This document shows positions 16,541 to 25,959 of a stretch of DNA of 64,000 nt, one piece after another; position 1 is the stretch's first letter, and each line of letters opens with the position of its first letter. Source of the stretch: Bacteroidota bacterium (GTDB lineage Bacteria > Bacteroidota > Bacteroidia > Chitinophagales > LD1); assembly GCA_947479455.1 (NCBI GenBank), contig CANJZE010000004.1, positions 62,001 to 126,000 on the forward strand, read 5' to 3'. Under the pieces are notes generated by a model, which searched no databases, was not told the origin of the DNA, and saw nothing but the letters and a program-made list of their open reading frames with translations. A program made the position numbers and the translations under genes.

Positions 16541-19366
16541 TTATTTGGTGGAAGTTTTAAACTGTTTCAACGTGTAAGTAAGAGTTAGCATCCAGTACCG
16601 TTGCAATACTTTCGATTTTGAATCTTCAACATACGTTTCGTTTACCGTTCGACTTACTCCGCTGTTCTGATTCAGAATATCGTTGACACTTCCTTTAAGT
16701 TCCAGCGATTGGTCTTTCAAAAACTTATACGCAATCGAAGCATTCCACAGGAAAATATTCTGATTGTAACCCTGTGAAATACCCGCATATAACATGTTTT
16801 GCACGCTGGTGTTCACCACAAACCCTTTCCAGAACTGCCAGTTAATTTTTGCACTTGCATTGTGCGAATAATAATTGTTATCCGAATTTTTCTGCAAGGT
16901 ATTCTTGACCATGGTATAAGTGCCCATGTAGTTTATCGTGAAATCTATTTTCTCGTTGATGTTGCTACTAAGGGTAAATCCACCGTTGACTGAATAGTTG
17001 TTTGAGTTGTTTAGTGCGTTGTTGATTTGGCTTGGAGTGTGCGCGTAATTGAAACCTGTATTTAAATTCAAATTGCATTTGATTTTAGTAATGGGTAACC
17101 CATAATTCAAAAACACATTAGCAGTTACATAGCCACTCAAATTAACCGGCTGCGAAAGCTGCGAGCCGGAGCGAAGCAATACTGAGTTGTTCAACAAGGT
17201 ATCGTTCACAGCAATAAAAGTAGAGTTAGCTACATAGTTTTGCGTGTAATTAGCTGAGGAAAACAGAAAAAAAGTTTGCGCAGTTTTAGCATCGCTGGTA
17301 CTATAACGTAGCATCACAAAGTGATTGAACGATTGTTTTAAATCAGGATTTCCAGCACCGAGCAAAAGCGGATTTGAATTATCAATAACGTTTTGAAGTT
17401 GACTTATACTTGGCGGATTAGTTGATGTTCGGTAGGTGAGTTTAATGTTACTACTGTTCTTAAACTTGTAATTGAATTGCGCGTTTGGCAACAGGTTATA
17501 GAAATTTCTTTTGGTGTCATAATTAAAAGGGAAATAGCTTTTGCCGCTGAGCAAAGCATACTGCCCGCTAACACCCACTGAAAAATTAAAAGCGGTTCCT
17601 TTGACTCTGTAACTGGCAGAAGCCTTATGGGTCATATAATCGTTATCGTATTTATTCGAGAGAATAGTGTCGAGTAACGAATAATCATGAACACTTGTAT
17701 CGCGATTGAAAGTTTCTTTGCCGGCCTTGTTCCAGGTGTATGCTGGCTCATAACTCAACTGAACCATTCCGGTTTTTCCGGCAGGTTCTGTGTAAGAAAT
17801 GTTTCCATAAACTTTATAACTGGTGGCGATTGAATTTGCTTTTTGGTCAATAAACGATGAATCATTTGCCTGCTGAAAAAAATTCTGCGCAATTTGTGTG
17901 GTGTTACCCTCCTTATTATTTACAGACGTTCCAATGTTAGCTGAAAAAGTGCGATACAATTTTTGGAATTTATGCTGATACAGAAAATCGCCCGCTGCAC
18001 TGTAACCACCATTTTTAGAACTGTAGGTGCTGAGTGTTCTGCTCAACACCTCCGTTTTTGCAATTGAGTTTTGACCGTCTACAGTATTTGTTTGTTCGTT
18101 CTGCTGATAGCTGAACTTAGGTGTGAAAATGAAATTGTTCATCGAATCTGCCAGATACTCTAAACGCAGATTAACACGGTGATTAATATTTCTGCTCGAA
18201 GTAGAATTGCTTTCAGCATAGTAAAGTGAGCTATCACCATGATTAAAATACTGACGGGTTAAATCCGTAGCGTTCACGTTATCCATCCAATTGAAAAAGT
18301 AACTGCCGGTTATTTTCAGGTTTTTCTTTTTACCCAACAGATCCGTGTAATTCAATCCGGCAGCATGAGTGGTAGAAATTCCATTCTGCTGAGTCACCAA
18401 AAAATTTTGCACCCCCGAACTATTCATCCATCCCCCACCTCCACCTCTTCCTTGCGGTCTACCACCACCAGATGGCGTTCCTCGTGAAGAAACTCCTGCA
18501 GCACTCATAATATCCTGCATTGAAAAATTCTGCACGTTAATATTGTTGCTCATTCCTATAAACGACAAACGCCTATAACCATTGAACCAGTTTACATTTG
18601 CACCTGCTGTGTACCATGAAGCATTAATATACCCGTAGCCAGCATAAAATTTACCAAACACTCCGTTGTTCATTCCTTTCTTGGTCACTATATTCATTGC
18701 CTTTTGCGAGTTACCATCATCAAAACCAGTGAAAAAACTTTGGTCGCCCATTTGGTCAAACACCTGCACCTTATCTACAAACTCTGAAGGAATATTTTTC
18801 ATAGCCAAAGAAGCATCATCACCAAAATATTCTTTGCCATCAATCAACACTTTTTTCACTTGCTCACCGTGTGCCTTTACAACACCATTATCGTTAGTAA
18901 TGCCGGGCATTTTTGTAACAAGGTCTTCTACGTTTGCATCTTTGTTTGTTTTATATGCAGCAGCATTGTATACCGATGTATCTCCTTTTTGTACAACGCG
19001 CGTTTCCTTCTCTACAATAGTTACATCCCTAAGTGTGGTTGAATTTTTAGCTACAGAAATCTTTTCAAAGTGCTTATCTTCTTTCAGGAAAAACTTTTGC
19101 TCTGTTGTTTTGTAACCAATATAATTTATCACCAGCCGGTACAATCCTCTCGAAACATTGTTGAATTCAAACTTGCCATTATCGTTAGCAGCCATTCCGG
19201 TTAAGTTAGTAGAATCAAGACCTGAAATAAGTTTAACCGAAGCACCTGCTAAACCGGAATGGTCATCGGCATCTGTTACAATACCATCCACTTTAAATTG
19301 TGCTGATGCAAAATTTGTAAGGAAAAAAAGAAGAGGTACGATAAAGAAATGTTTTCTGTTGCTCAC
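16541..19366 (-). CDS. Outer-membrane beta-barrel protein with carboxypeptidase-regulatory-like domain (OMP_b-brl_3)
   Basis: 941 residues: a signal peptide (to about 'NFASAQ'), a CarboxypepD_reg-like Ig domain ('VDGIVTDADDHSGLAGASVK'), a TonB-receptor-like plug ('VEDLVTKMPGITNDNG', 'KVLIDGKEYFGDDASLAMKN') and a C-terminal barrel of about 600 residues with many 'TYRTSTNPPSISQLQN' type strands. A Gly/Arg-rich loop lies near residues 296-312. Proteins of this type sit in the outer membrane. They resemble TonB-dependent transporters, but no TonB box is evident and no substrate is known. Monocistronic; flanked by a terminator and by an unrelated gene 64 nt upstream. Confidence 0.82.
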   Translation of the reverse strand: MSNRKHFFIVPLLFFLTNFASAQFKVDGIVTDADDHSGLAGASVKLISGLDSTNLTGMAANDNGKFEFNNVSRGLYRLVINYIGYKTTEQKFFLKEDKHFEKISVAKNSTTLRDVTIVEKETRVVQKGDTSVYNAAAYKTNKDANVEDLVTKMPGITNDNGVVKAHGEQVKKVLIDGKEYFGDDASLAMKNIPSEFVDKVQVFDQMGDQSFFTGFDDGNSQKAMNIVTKKGMNNGVFGKFYAGYGYINASWYTAGANVNWFNGYRRLSFIGMSNNINVQNFSMQDIMSAAGVSSRGTPSGGGRPQGRGGGGGWMNSSGVQNFLVTQQNGISTTHAAGLNYTDLLGKKKNLKITGSYFFNWMDNVNATDLTRQYFNHGDSSLYYAESNSTSSRNINHRVNLRLEYLADSMNNFIFTPKFSYQQNEQTNTVDGQNSIAKTEVLSRTLSTYSSKNGGYSAAGDFLYQHKFQKLYRTFSANIGTSVNNKEGNTTQIAQNFFQQANDSSFIDQKANSIATSYKVYGNISYTEPAGKTGMVQLSYEPAYTWNKAGKETFNRDTSVHDYSLLDTILSNKYDNDYMTHKASASYRVKGTAFNFSVGVSGQYALLSGKSYFPFNYDTKRNFYNLLPNAQFNYKFKNSSNIKLTYRTSTNPPSISQLQNVIDNSNPLLLGAGNPDLKQSFNHFVMLRYSTSDAKTAQTFFLFSSANYTQNYVANSTFIAVNDTLLNNSVLLRSGSQLSQPVNLSGYVTANVFLNYGLPITKIKCNLNLNTGFNYAHTPSQINNALNNSNNYSVNGGFTLSSNINEKIDFTINYMGTYTMVKNTLQKNSDNNYYSHNASAKINWQFWKGFVVNTSVQNMLYAGISQGYNQNIFLWNASIAYKFLKDQSLELKGSVNDILNQNSGVSRTVNETYVEDSKSKVLQRYWMLTLTYTLKQFKTSTK

Positions 19367-19430
19367 AGCACAAATATGAAAGTAAATGACTGATGCCTGT
19401 GCAACATTTGCAGAACTTGGGAAACGAATT

Positions 19431-19934
19431 TTATAAAACTGAACTAAATGCTGTATGCGTTTGAACCAGATTCTTTAACCAGCTATTGGCATAAGTAATT
19501 TTCCAATTGTTCTCAAAATCTTTTTTCGTCTGAACCAGATTATTGAAAACAAAAGTGTCGTCATTAATTCTTCGATTCTCCACCAACTTTTCAAACTCCT
19601 CACGGTTACAACTCAACACCTGGTCGTTTTCCAAATAAGCAATATTCCAACGGTCGAAAAAGTCAGTATTGAATTCGGTAGCCAACCCTTTTATGAAATG
19701 AACCGAAGCGTCCATCGAGCAACCACTCACACCAACTTCCGATTCATCGGCCATCAAAATTACAAAGCGATTGTAAAGCACAAATCCATCGCCTGTTACT
19801 TGCTCTTTATGCGCTGTCCACTGCTCAACAAACTGTTTCACTTTCTCAGAAATTATTTGTGTTTGGGTTTCGGTAAACGAATTTACGCTCTGATAAACCC
19901 AAACTTTAGCATGCGATGGAAGTAAATTATTCAT
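19431..19934 (-). CDS. Conserved Bacteroidota protein, often mislabelled 'ABC transporter ATPase'
   Basis: 167 residues with the conserved pattern 'VWVYQSVNSFTETQ', 'VKQFVEQWTAHKEQV', 'NRFVILMADESEVGVSGCSM' and 'DASVHFIKGLA'. I recognise this as a small soluble family widespread in Bacteroidota whose database name is misleading: there is no Walker A or signature motif. The invariant 'SGCSMDASVHF' looks like an active or binding site, with Cys and Asp. The function is unknown. Confidence 0.65.
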   Translation of the reverse strand: MNNLLPSHAKVWVYQSVNSFTETQTQIISEKVKQFVEQWTAHKEQVTGDGFVLYNRFVILMADESEVGVSGCSMDASVHFIKGLATEFNTDFFDRWNIAYLENDQVLSCNREEFEKLVENRRINDDTFVFNNLVQTKKDFENNWKITYANSWLKNLVQTHTAFSSVL

Positions 19935-20030
19935 GGTGTTAAAATTTTAAAGAGATTGAAGAAATGACAATTCTATGACAATTAGTAAAGCAAGTTGCTA
20001 TAACCTTGCGCTCAAATTTAATTTAGAAAA

Positions 20031-21293
20031 ATGAAAGCTGTTTATTCTCTTTTTTTGTTGTGCATAACCCTTAACAATATTTTTTCGCAAACTATTGCTG
20101 TTTATGATTCAGTTTCTACTCACGCGGGAAATACCGACATGGTTTTTTATCGTTTGAATGACGGACAAAAAACTAACTCCTCTAACCATGATTGGCACCT
20201 CGCAGTATCAGTTAGACCTTCGCTTTTTCCAGGCAATACTTTACAAGGAACTACTCTACGCATCAATGAACAATTAGGTATAAATGTTTATCAGATTCCA
20301 AACTTCACTGCCGATTCTTTTAGTTTGATTGTGGATACTACCGGATATCATACTTGGAATCATTTACACGACTCCGATACCGTTCTTGATATGGGTGCGT
20401 TGAACAATGGGTTAAACATTGCGGTTTACAATTATGGATGGGGAATTTATTCAGGTCCACCAAATCATGATGTTACAGGTAGAAAAGTTTATTTGTTTGA
20501 ATTACCCAATGGTGCCTTAAAAAAGTTTTGGGTTGAGCAACTCGATCGCGATACAGCTTGGGAACTGAAATATGCCGACCTCGACAATTCTAATCTTCAA
20601 AGTATTCACATAGGTAAAGCTGCACACAGCAATAAAAATTTCGTCTATCTGAATATGCTCAACAATCAGGTACATGACAAAGAGCCGCTTTCAACTGATT
20701 GGGATTTGCAGTTTATAAAATATGCCGCTTCAGATATTCTTCCTGCTTCAACTTACCCTGCTGTAGGCGTTTGGACAAACAAAGGAGAAAGAGTTGCGGA
20801 AGTAAATGGTGTAGATGCCGCAACAGTTGACAATGCAGGAGCAAATCCATTTTCTGCCAACATGAATGCGATTGGTTGGGATTGGAAGGTTTACAATACG
20901 GGCGCTTACCAAATGCGCGATTCACTCGCCTATTTCATTCAGGCAAATTCAGGAGTTACTTATAAAATTGTGTTCACCCATTATGGCGACTCGGCTACTG
21001 GAGTTATCACTTTCTACAAGCAGGAATTCATTACCGGAATCAGCAAAACAGAAAATGAAATGGTTGTTGAAGTTTTTCCAAATCCAACATCTTCTGTTTT
21101 AAATATTGTAACAGGTTTGCAAACCGAAACCGAGTTCAAAGTTTTTGATGTGGAAGGAAAATTGGTAAGCGAGAAAAAAGTTACATCGCCAATATTACAA
21201 TTCAACACTGCTGAAATGCAAAGCGGAATTTATTTCCTCACGGTTACTGCGGGTAGTTCAGTTGCACGAAAAAGATTTGTGGTAAACCAATAG
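20031..21293 (+). CDS. T9SS-sorted secreted protein, HmuY-like
   Basis: 420 residues: a signal peptide ('KAVYSLFLLCITLNNIFSQ'), a beta-rich body with the repeated 'HDWHLAVSV' and 'STDWDLQFIKYAA' blocks that recall the 'DWDLAF' strand of the HmuY haemophore family, and a C-terminal T9SS sorting domain from about 345 ('VEVFPNPTSSVLNIVTG', ending 'ARKRFVVNQ'). It should be exported through the T9SS and attached to or released from the cell surface. Haem binding is only suggested; I cannot identify the ligand histidines. Single gene. Confidence 0.7.
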   Translation: MKAVYSLFLLCITLNNIFSQTIAVYDSVSTHAGNTDMVFYRLNDGQKTNSSNHDWHLAVSVRPSLFPGNTLQGTTLRINEQLGINVYQIPNFTADSFSLIVDTTGYHTWNHLHDSDTVLDMGALNNGLNIAVYNYGWGIYSGPPNHDVTGRKVYLFELPNGALKKFWVEQLDRDTAWELKYADLDNSNLQSIHIGKAAHSNKNFVYLNMLNNQVHDKEPLSTDWDLQFIKYAASDILPASTYPAVGVWTNKGERVAEVNGVDAATVDNAGANPFSANMNAIGWDWKVYNTGAYQMRDSLAYFIQANSGVTYKIVFTHYGDSATGVITFYKQEFITGISKTENEMVVEVFPNPTSSVLNIVTGLQTETEFKVFDVEGKLVSEKKVTSPILQFNTAEMQSGIYFLTVTAGSSVARKRFVVNQ

Positions 21294-21301
21294 GTGAAAA
21301 G

Positions 21302-22705
21302 TTACAGAATCTTTCTCTTCTCCATCCAGTTTACAAAATCGAGAAACGGTGAGGTCATGAGCGTAGTGACCAATGCCATTAGAATCATCATGGCAAAAAC
21401 TTCAGGAGTAAGAATCCCGAGTGAGTAACCAATATTCAAAACAATCAATTGCATCAATCCTCTGGTGTTCATCAATGCACCAACCGACAAGGAATCTTTG
21501 GTGCTTTGCCCCATCCACTTTGCTGCTACTGCACTTCCAACAAATTTTCCAAGCACTGCCACCAAAAGAATGAAACCGAAAATGACCCACATGTAACGGG
21601 TGTTCAATAAACCTATTTGCGTGTTTAATCCGGTGCAAGCAAAAAACACGGGCATCAGCACAATTAAACTTACATCCTCAATTTTTTCAGTGAGTTGAAG
21701 TTTTAAACCATCCAAATCGGGCATAATAATACCGGCAATGAACGCACCGAACAAAGCGTGAATCCCAATGATTTCGGTGCAGTAAGCCGAAATAAGAAGA
21801 ACTAAGAATGCAATTACAATAGAATGGCGTTCGGTTTTTGTTTCGCGAATGCGCAATAAAAACGGACGTACGACAAAAAACATAAGCATAACAAATACTA
21901 CCGAAAGTGAAATAGTAATTACTGCACTGCTGATAGTTCCCGCTTGTGCAATAGCAACCACTAAAGCCAAAACACACCATGCCGTAACATCATCAGCAGC
22001 TGCACAAGTAATGGCTAGCGTACCGAGCGGAGTTCCGCTTAGGTTTCGTTCCTTAATTATTCGAGCTAAAACAGGAAAGGCAGTAATACTCATGGCGATG
22101 CCCATGAATAAAGAGAACGGTAAAAACTTTACACCTGCCGGTGCAAAATCAGTATAGATGAAAAAAGAAAGTAACATACCCAGAAAAAAAGGAAGGATAA
22201 TACTTGCATGACTTACCACTACAGCATCCGCAGCACGGCCTTTTAGCAACTTAAAATCGAGTTCCATGCCTATGGTGAACATAAAAAAGACTAAACCTAT
22301 TTGACTTATAAACTGCAAGGACTTAATGCTTTCCGGACTGAACAAAAAGTTCGAGACCTCAGGAAAAACCCAACCCATGAGTGAAGGCCCCAGCACAATG
22401 CCCGCAATGATTTCGCCAATAACCGATGGCTGATTGATGCGTTGTAATAAATATCCAAACAAGCGGGAAACCACAATAATGGAAAGCATTTGTAACAACA
22501 GTATACTAAGGGGCTGCCGAATGTTTCGAAGAAGTTGCAGGTATATATCATTACCTGGAGGTAAATCAAGTGAGGCAGAATTCGAGACATTATTTTCAGC
22601 AAAAGCAACTGCCTTTACAGGAAGTTCGCGGCCGAATTTTACAATCACAAAAAAACCAATAGCAAAAATCAAAAGGGATATCACATAAAAACTAACTGCT
22701 TTCAT
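21302..22705 (-). CDS. Kef-type cation:proton antiporter (CPA2)
   Basis: About 467 residues with 12-13 membrane helices of the Na_H_Exchanger family. Blocks include '[20 protein letters not shown]', '[20 protein letters not shown]', '[16 protein letters not shown]' and the buried acid pair '[17 protein letters not shown]'. There is no C-terminal TrkA-N or RCK domain, so it is the short, unregulated form. ATG 22705 is chosen over 22732 because the membrane segment then starts at once. An N-terminal extracytoplasmic segment (about 30-55) precedes the usual core, a feature of Bacteroidota homologues. It exchanges K+ or Na+ for protons. Confidence 0.85.
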   Translation of the reverse strand: MKAVSFYVISLLIFAIGFFVIVKFGRELPVKAVAFAENNVSNSASLDLPPGNDIYLQLLRNIRQPLSILLLQMLSIIVVSRLFGYLLQRINQPSVIGEIIAGIVLGPSLMGWVFPEVSNFLFSPESIKSLQFISQIGLVFFMFTIGMELDFKLLKGRAADAVVVSHASIILPFFLGMLLSFFIYTDFAPAGVKFLPFSLFMGIAMSITAFPVLARIIKERNLSGTPLGTLAITCAAADDVTAWCVLALVVAIAQAGTISSAVITISLSVVFVMLMFFVVRPFLLRIRETKTERHSIVIAFLVLLISAYCTEIIGIHALFGAFIAGIIMPDLDGLKLQLTEKIEDVSLIVLMPVFFACTGLNTQIGLLNTRYMWVIFGFILLVAVLGKFVGSAVAAKWMGQSTKDSLSVGALMNTRGLMQLIVLNIGYSLGILTPEVFAMMILMALVTTLMTSPFLDFVNWMEKRKIL

Positions 22706-22790
22706 ACTTGCAATGTTATAACTCTTGAACAATAATTTTTTAAAAAGTGTTGATGAATTTTATCAGGGTTTCGAAAAGCCGTTATAAATT

Positions 22791-23888
22791 GTGGCTGTGT
22801 TTACACTATTTACCCAAAACGTTACTCAGCATAATGCAATTAGAATTGCGGAAACAAGATTGCGTGAAGTAAAAACAGATTGGGAAAAATCTGTTTGGAC
22901 GTTTATAGTTGATTGGTTCAATCCTCAAGTAAAAAGCATCATCGTAAAAACATCGGGCTCCACTGGTAAACCAAAGGCGATTTCGCATCGGAAGGAGTTT
23001 ATGCGCAATAGCGCTTCGCTTACTTTCAAAGTGTTGAACATTGTTGATATGCGTAGTGCTTTGCTTTGTTTGCCTGCGAATAAAATTTCTGGAATGATGA
23101 TGCTGGTAAGAGCATTTGAAAACAGAATGATTCTGGAGTGTATAGAGCCAAGTGCCAATCCGCTTCTGAAATTAGACGCAAGTATGGAAATTGATTTCGC
23201 TGCTTTTACACCTATGCAGTTTTCGAAAGTTATTACAAGTAAGAAGGCGTTCAACAAAGCAGAAAAAATTAAAACTGTGATTTTAGGAGGCGAAGGAATA
23301 AGTGATGAATTGCTGCTAACGATTAAGCGAATGAAGAACAATGTGTACGCTACTTTCGGAATGACAGAAACTATCAGTCACATTGCTTTGAAGAAACTGA
23401 ACGGAAAGAATGCTGATAAATATTTTCGTGTGTTGCCTTCTATTCGTATTTCGGTCAACAAAGTAAATTGCTTAGTGGTGAACGCACCTAAACTAGGCGT
23501 AAAGAATTTAGTGACCAACGATGTGGTAAAAATTATTTCGCCAACTCAATTTGAATGGATTGGTAGAATTGATAACGTGATTAACAGCGGTGGTTTAAAA
23601 ATTCATCCAGAAGAAATAGAAGCAATTTTGCGCAGCAAAACTGATGTTCCCCTTTTCATTGCAGGAATAAAAGATGCAATTACCGGAGAAAAACCTTGTT
23701 TGATACTTGAAAAGAAAAGCCTTTCAAAAAGGAAGATTGAAGAATTGAAAACTGCCTTTTCTGTCTTAGACAAAAAAAGCCGTCCGAAAGAAATTTGGTT
23801 GGTTTCTGAATTTGTGAAAACACCAAATGGAAAATTGAAACGGAAAGAAACGATAGCTTTGGCAGTGAAGAAAATTTCTTTGATATAA
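22791..23888 (+). CDS. menE: AMP-forming acyl-CoA ligase, MenE-like (o-succinylbenzoate-CoA ligase)
   Basis: 365 residues, short for the ANL superfamily but usual for Bacteroidota MenE. It has the P-loop 'KTSGSTGKPKAISH', the 'ATFGMTETISHIA' A5 motif, the hinge 'EWIGRIDNVINSGGLKIHPE' and the catalytic Lys motif 'TPNGKLKRKE'. MenE activates o-succinylbenzoate in classical menaquinone synthesis. The rest of the men pathway is not in the window, so the assignment rests on length and motifs. The start is GTG at 22791. It probably shares a transcript with the small secreted gene 11 nt downstream. Confidence 0.72.
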   Translation: MAVFTLFTQNVTQHNAIRIAETRLREVKTDWEKSVWTFIVDWFNPQVKSIIVKTSGSTGKPKAISHRKEFMRNSASLTFKVLNIVDMRSALLCLPANKISGMMMLVRAFENRMILECIEPSANPLLKLDASMEIDFAAFTPMQFSKVITSKKAFNKAEKIKTVILGGEGISDELLLTIKRMKNNVYATFGMTETISHIALKKLNGKNADKYFRVLPSIRISVNKVNCLVVNAPKLGVKNLVTNDVVKIISPTQFEWIGRIDNVINSGGLKIHPEEIEAILRSKTDVPLFIAGIKDAITGEKPCLILEKKSLSKRKIEELKTAFSVLDKKSRPKEIWLVSEFVKTPNGKLKRKETIALAVKKISLI

Positions 23889-23899
23889 AATCAAATGGT

Positions 23900-24214
23900 A
23901 TGAATCGGTTGCTCTTAGTTTTTGTGGCGTGTACTTTCGCTCTCCCAAGCTTTGCCCAAACCGATAGCAACTATGTAGAACCCCATTTCGACCAATACAA
24001 AATTTACTTGCCGAAACCCGCTAAAGAAATTCAGCAATTGCTTTATGAAAAAGATTGCACCCCCATCAACGGAAGGATTTCAGAAGAAAAGAAAAGCATC
24101 ATTATTGAAAACTATTTGCCGGGAAGCAAGGTGCACATCAAAGTGTTTTATCTAGACGGCACCGATGATGAGTTTGTGCGAAGCCCGTGTTTTATTGACC
24201 CTGTAATTTTGTAG
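23900..24214 (+). CDS. Small exported protein of unknown function
   Basis: 104 residues with a signal peptide ('NRLLLVFVACTFALPSFAQ'). The mature part is about 85 residues and contains two Cys ('EKDCTPINGRIS' and 'SPCFIDPVIL') that could form a disulfide, and 'KVHIKVFYLDGTDDEF'. I do not recognise the family. It lies 11 nt downstream of the MenE-like gene and converges with the next operon. Confidence 0.6.
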   Translation: MNRLLLVFVACTFALPSFAQTDSNYVEPHFDQYKIYLPKPAKEIQQLLYEKDCTPINGRISEEKKSIIIENYLPGSKVHIKVFYLDGTDDEFVRSPCFIDPVIL

Positions 24215-24219
24215 AAAAA

Positions 24220-24468
24220 CTACTGCTGCTGTTGCGCTTTCTTGCGAGTTCTCCACCAGAAATAGCCCACTGTTCCAATGATAAGGTAAGGCGTAAAAAA
24301 AAGATACATCACTCCTTTGTTTATTCCATCTGAATTAGTGGAACCTGCATCGCGCGAACTTTCAGCCACAGCTTGGCACATGGAACACTGCGCATGTGCC
24401 GAAAAAATAGAAAGCAGAATGATAAACACAATTAAGATGAAAGGAATGTATTTGATAAAGCGGTTCAT
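24220..24468 (-). CDS. Small Cys-x-x-Cys membrane protein of the oxidase-assembly cluster
   Basis: 82 residues: an N-terminal membrane/signal segment (about 6-25), 'AHAQCSMCQAVAESSRDAG', a second membrane helix (about 50-68) and a basic Gln-rich tail. Small proteins with this 'CSMCQA' motif are found next to SCO1 and DUF420 genes in Bacteroidota respiratory clusters. The two Cys may bind copper or be redox active (inference). It lies 57 nt downstream of DUF420. Confidence 0.65.
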   Translation of the reverse strand: MNRFIKYIPFILIVFIILLSIFSAHAQCSMCQAVAESSRDAGSTNSDGINKGVMYLFFTPYLIIGTVGYFWWRTRKKAQQQQ

Positions 24469-24525
24469 AGTGTTTGTTGTTGTTTGTATTTTATTCCATC
24501 AATCCAATATTCCAGTATTCCATTT

Positions 24526-25074
24526 TTATTTGTAGTAAGGCGAAATCAATAGATAAACAATTACACCGGTTACCGATACATATAACCACAACGGAAAAGT
24601 GTATCGCGCCCATTTTTTGTGTTTAGCATATTCACCCGTCAAACTCTGGTAAGCGGTGAAAAGAATAACCGGAAGAATAACAGTTGCAAGAATAATGTGG
24701 GAGGCCAACAACACGAGATAAATTGTTCGCGCAGTTCCTACTCCACCAAATTTTGTTTCACCTGCAAACACATGATGCGCTATGTAAGTTACAAGGAAGA
24801 AAGCCGAAAGTGCGATAGCGGTGAGCATTACTTTTTTGTGTGCTTCATAATTTTTTTGACGTACTAAAATGTAAGCCACAATTAAAAGCAATGAAACAGT
24901 AGAATTGATAACCGCATTTAGCGTGGCAAAAATGTGCGGGTTAAAAGGCAACTGAATTCCTAAATGAATTTTAGGTAGTGCGGCCACGACTACAAATACC
25001 ACAAGCGATACAATTCCGATTAACCACTTAACTACATTGTCGTTCTTTTGCAATAAAGGTTCGGGATATCTCAT
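24526..25074 (-). CDS. DUF420 membrane protein
   Basis: 182 residues and five membrane helices. The pattern 'PHIFATLNAVINSTVSLLLI', 'KNYEAHKKVMLTAIALSAFF', 'YIAHHVFAGETKFGG' and 'HIILATVILPVILFTAYQSL' is DUF420 (YozB/CtaG-like), with conserved His residues in the membrane. The family is found with cytochrome c oxidase and copper-delivery genes. It overlaps the SCO1 gene by 4 nt (ATGA), so translation is probably coupled. Confidence 0.85.
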   Translation of the reverse strand: MRYPEPLLQKNDNVVKWLIGIVSLVVFVVVAALPKIHLGIQLPFNPHIFATLNAVINSTVSLLLIVAYILVRQKNYEAHKKVMLTAIALSAFFLVTYIAHHVFAGETKFGGVGTARTIYLVLLASHIILATVILPVILFTAYQSLTGEYAKHKKWARYTFPLWLYVSVTGVIVYLLISPYYK

Positions 25075-25880
25075 TCGAATAATTTTTTAGAAGTTTCTTT
25101 TTGCTTAGAGAAACTAAAACTGTTTTCGCTTTCGCGCAACAGCAAAACAACATCGGCCATCATTTTATTTACGGTGATGCTATCCACCCCGCTATAATAA
25201 TTACGAATGTTCCCCTGCTGATCAACCAGCACCAATTTTTCGCTGTGAATAAATGACTCAGGCGTTTCATCGTCCTTGGCGGTAATGTGAAATCCTTCGT
25301 TCGCAAGTTTAAAGATATTGGCTTTGCTATTGCGCATAAAATACCATTTGCCGGGTATGGCATTGTGTTCATCTGCGTATCTGCGTAAAACGTTCACGGT
25401 ATCTCTTGCGGGGTCCACCGTGAACGAAACAATTTTGAAATTATCATCGCGAATAAAACCTTGTTGAACTCTCGCTAAACTGTGGCTCATTTTTGGGCAA
25501 ATACCCGGACAACTTGCAAAAAAGAAATCAGCGATATAAATATTTCCTCGCAGTGAATCCAATTCTAATGAATCTCCATTCTGTGTTTCAAATTTCATGT
25601 TAGGGATAACATGATAAACCGAATCCATAATTTTTTCGCCTTTTAAATTTGTTACTTCGGTAACTCCTTCGGCAAACATTTTAGCAGGAGCATGTGGGCG
25701 ATTACCGCGCATATTGTAATTCATTTTTCCCGAAAACCATTGTGAGATATATTCAGGAAACGACATTTTCAATTTAGGATTAAACAACTGCGGTATATAC
25801 CAGCTCGAAAACACCACACCAAAAATTGGAATAACGATGATTAAAATAATGGCGAGGGGACGAGGAAGATTTTTTTTCAT
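25071..25880 (-). CDS. SCO1/SenC/PrrC copper chaperone for cytochrome oxidase
   Basis: 269 residues: an N-terminal membrane anchor (about 8-28), then a thioredoxin-like SCO domain with the copper site Cys124/Cys128 in 'FFASCPGICPKM' and His212 in 'SFIHSEKLVLVD'. 'VSFTVDPARDTVNVLRRYAD' is also diagnostic. SCO proteins deliver copper to the CuA site of oxidase subunit II in the periplasm. It heads the SCO1-DUF420-small Cys protein operon. The oxidase genes themselves are not in this window. Confidence 0.92.
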   Translation of the reverse strand: MKKNLPRPLAIILIIVIPIFGVVFSSWYIPQLFNPKLKMSFPEYISQWFSGKMNYNMRGNRPHAPAKMFAEGVTEVTNLKGEKIMDSVYHVIPNMKFETQNGDSLELDSLRGNIYIADFFFASCPGICPKMSHSLARVQQGFIRDDNFKIVSFTVDPARDTVNVLRRYADEHNAIPGKWYFMRNSKANIFKLANEGFHITAKDDETPESFIHSEKLVLVDQQGNIRNYYSGVDSITVNKMMADVVLLLRESENSFSFSKQKETSKKLFE

Positions 25881-25959
25881 TGGTTTGAATGCGGGCGCAA
25901 GTATAAAACAGAATGTTGAGACATTTCTGCTTTAGTTGAACCAATTATATTCGCTCACT

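Noticed and set aside
19431-19934. ABC transporter ATPase
   Set aside because: A name used in databases for this family, but there is no Walker A, Walker B or LSGGQ motif.
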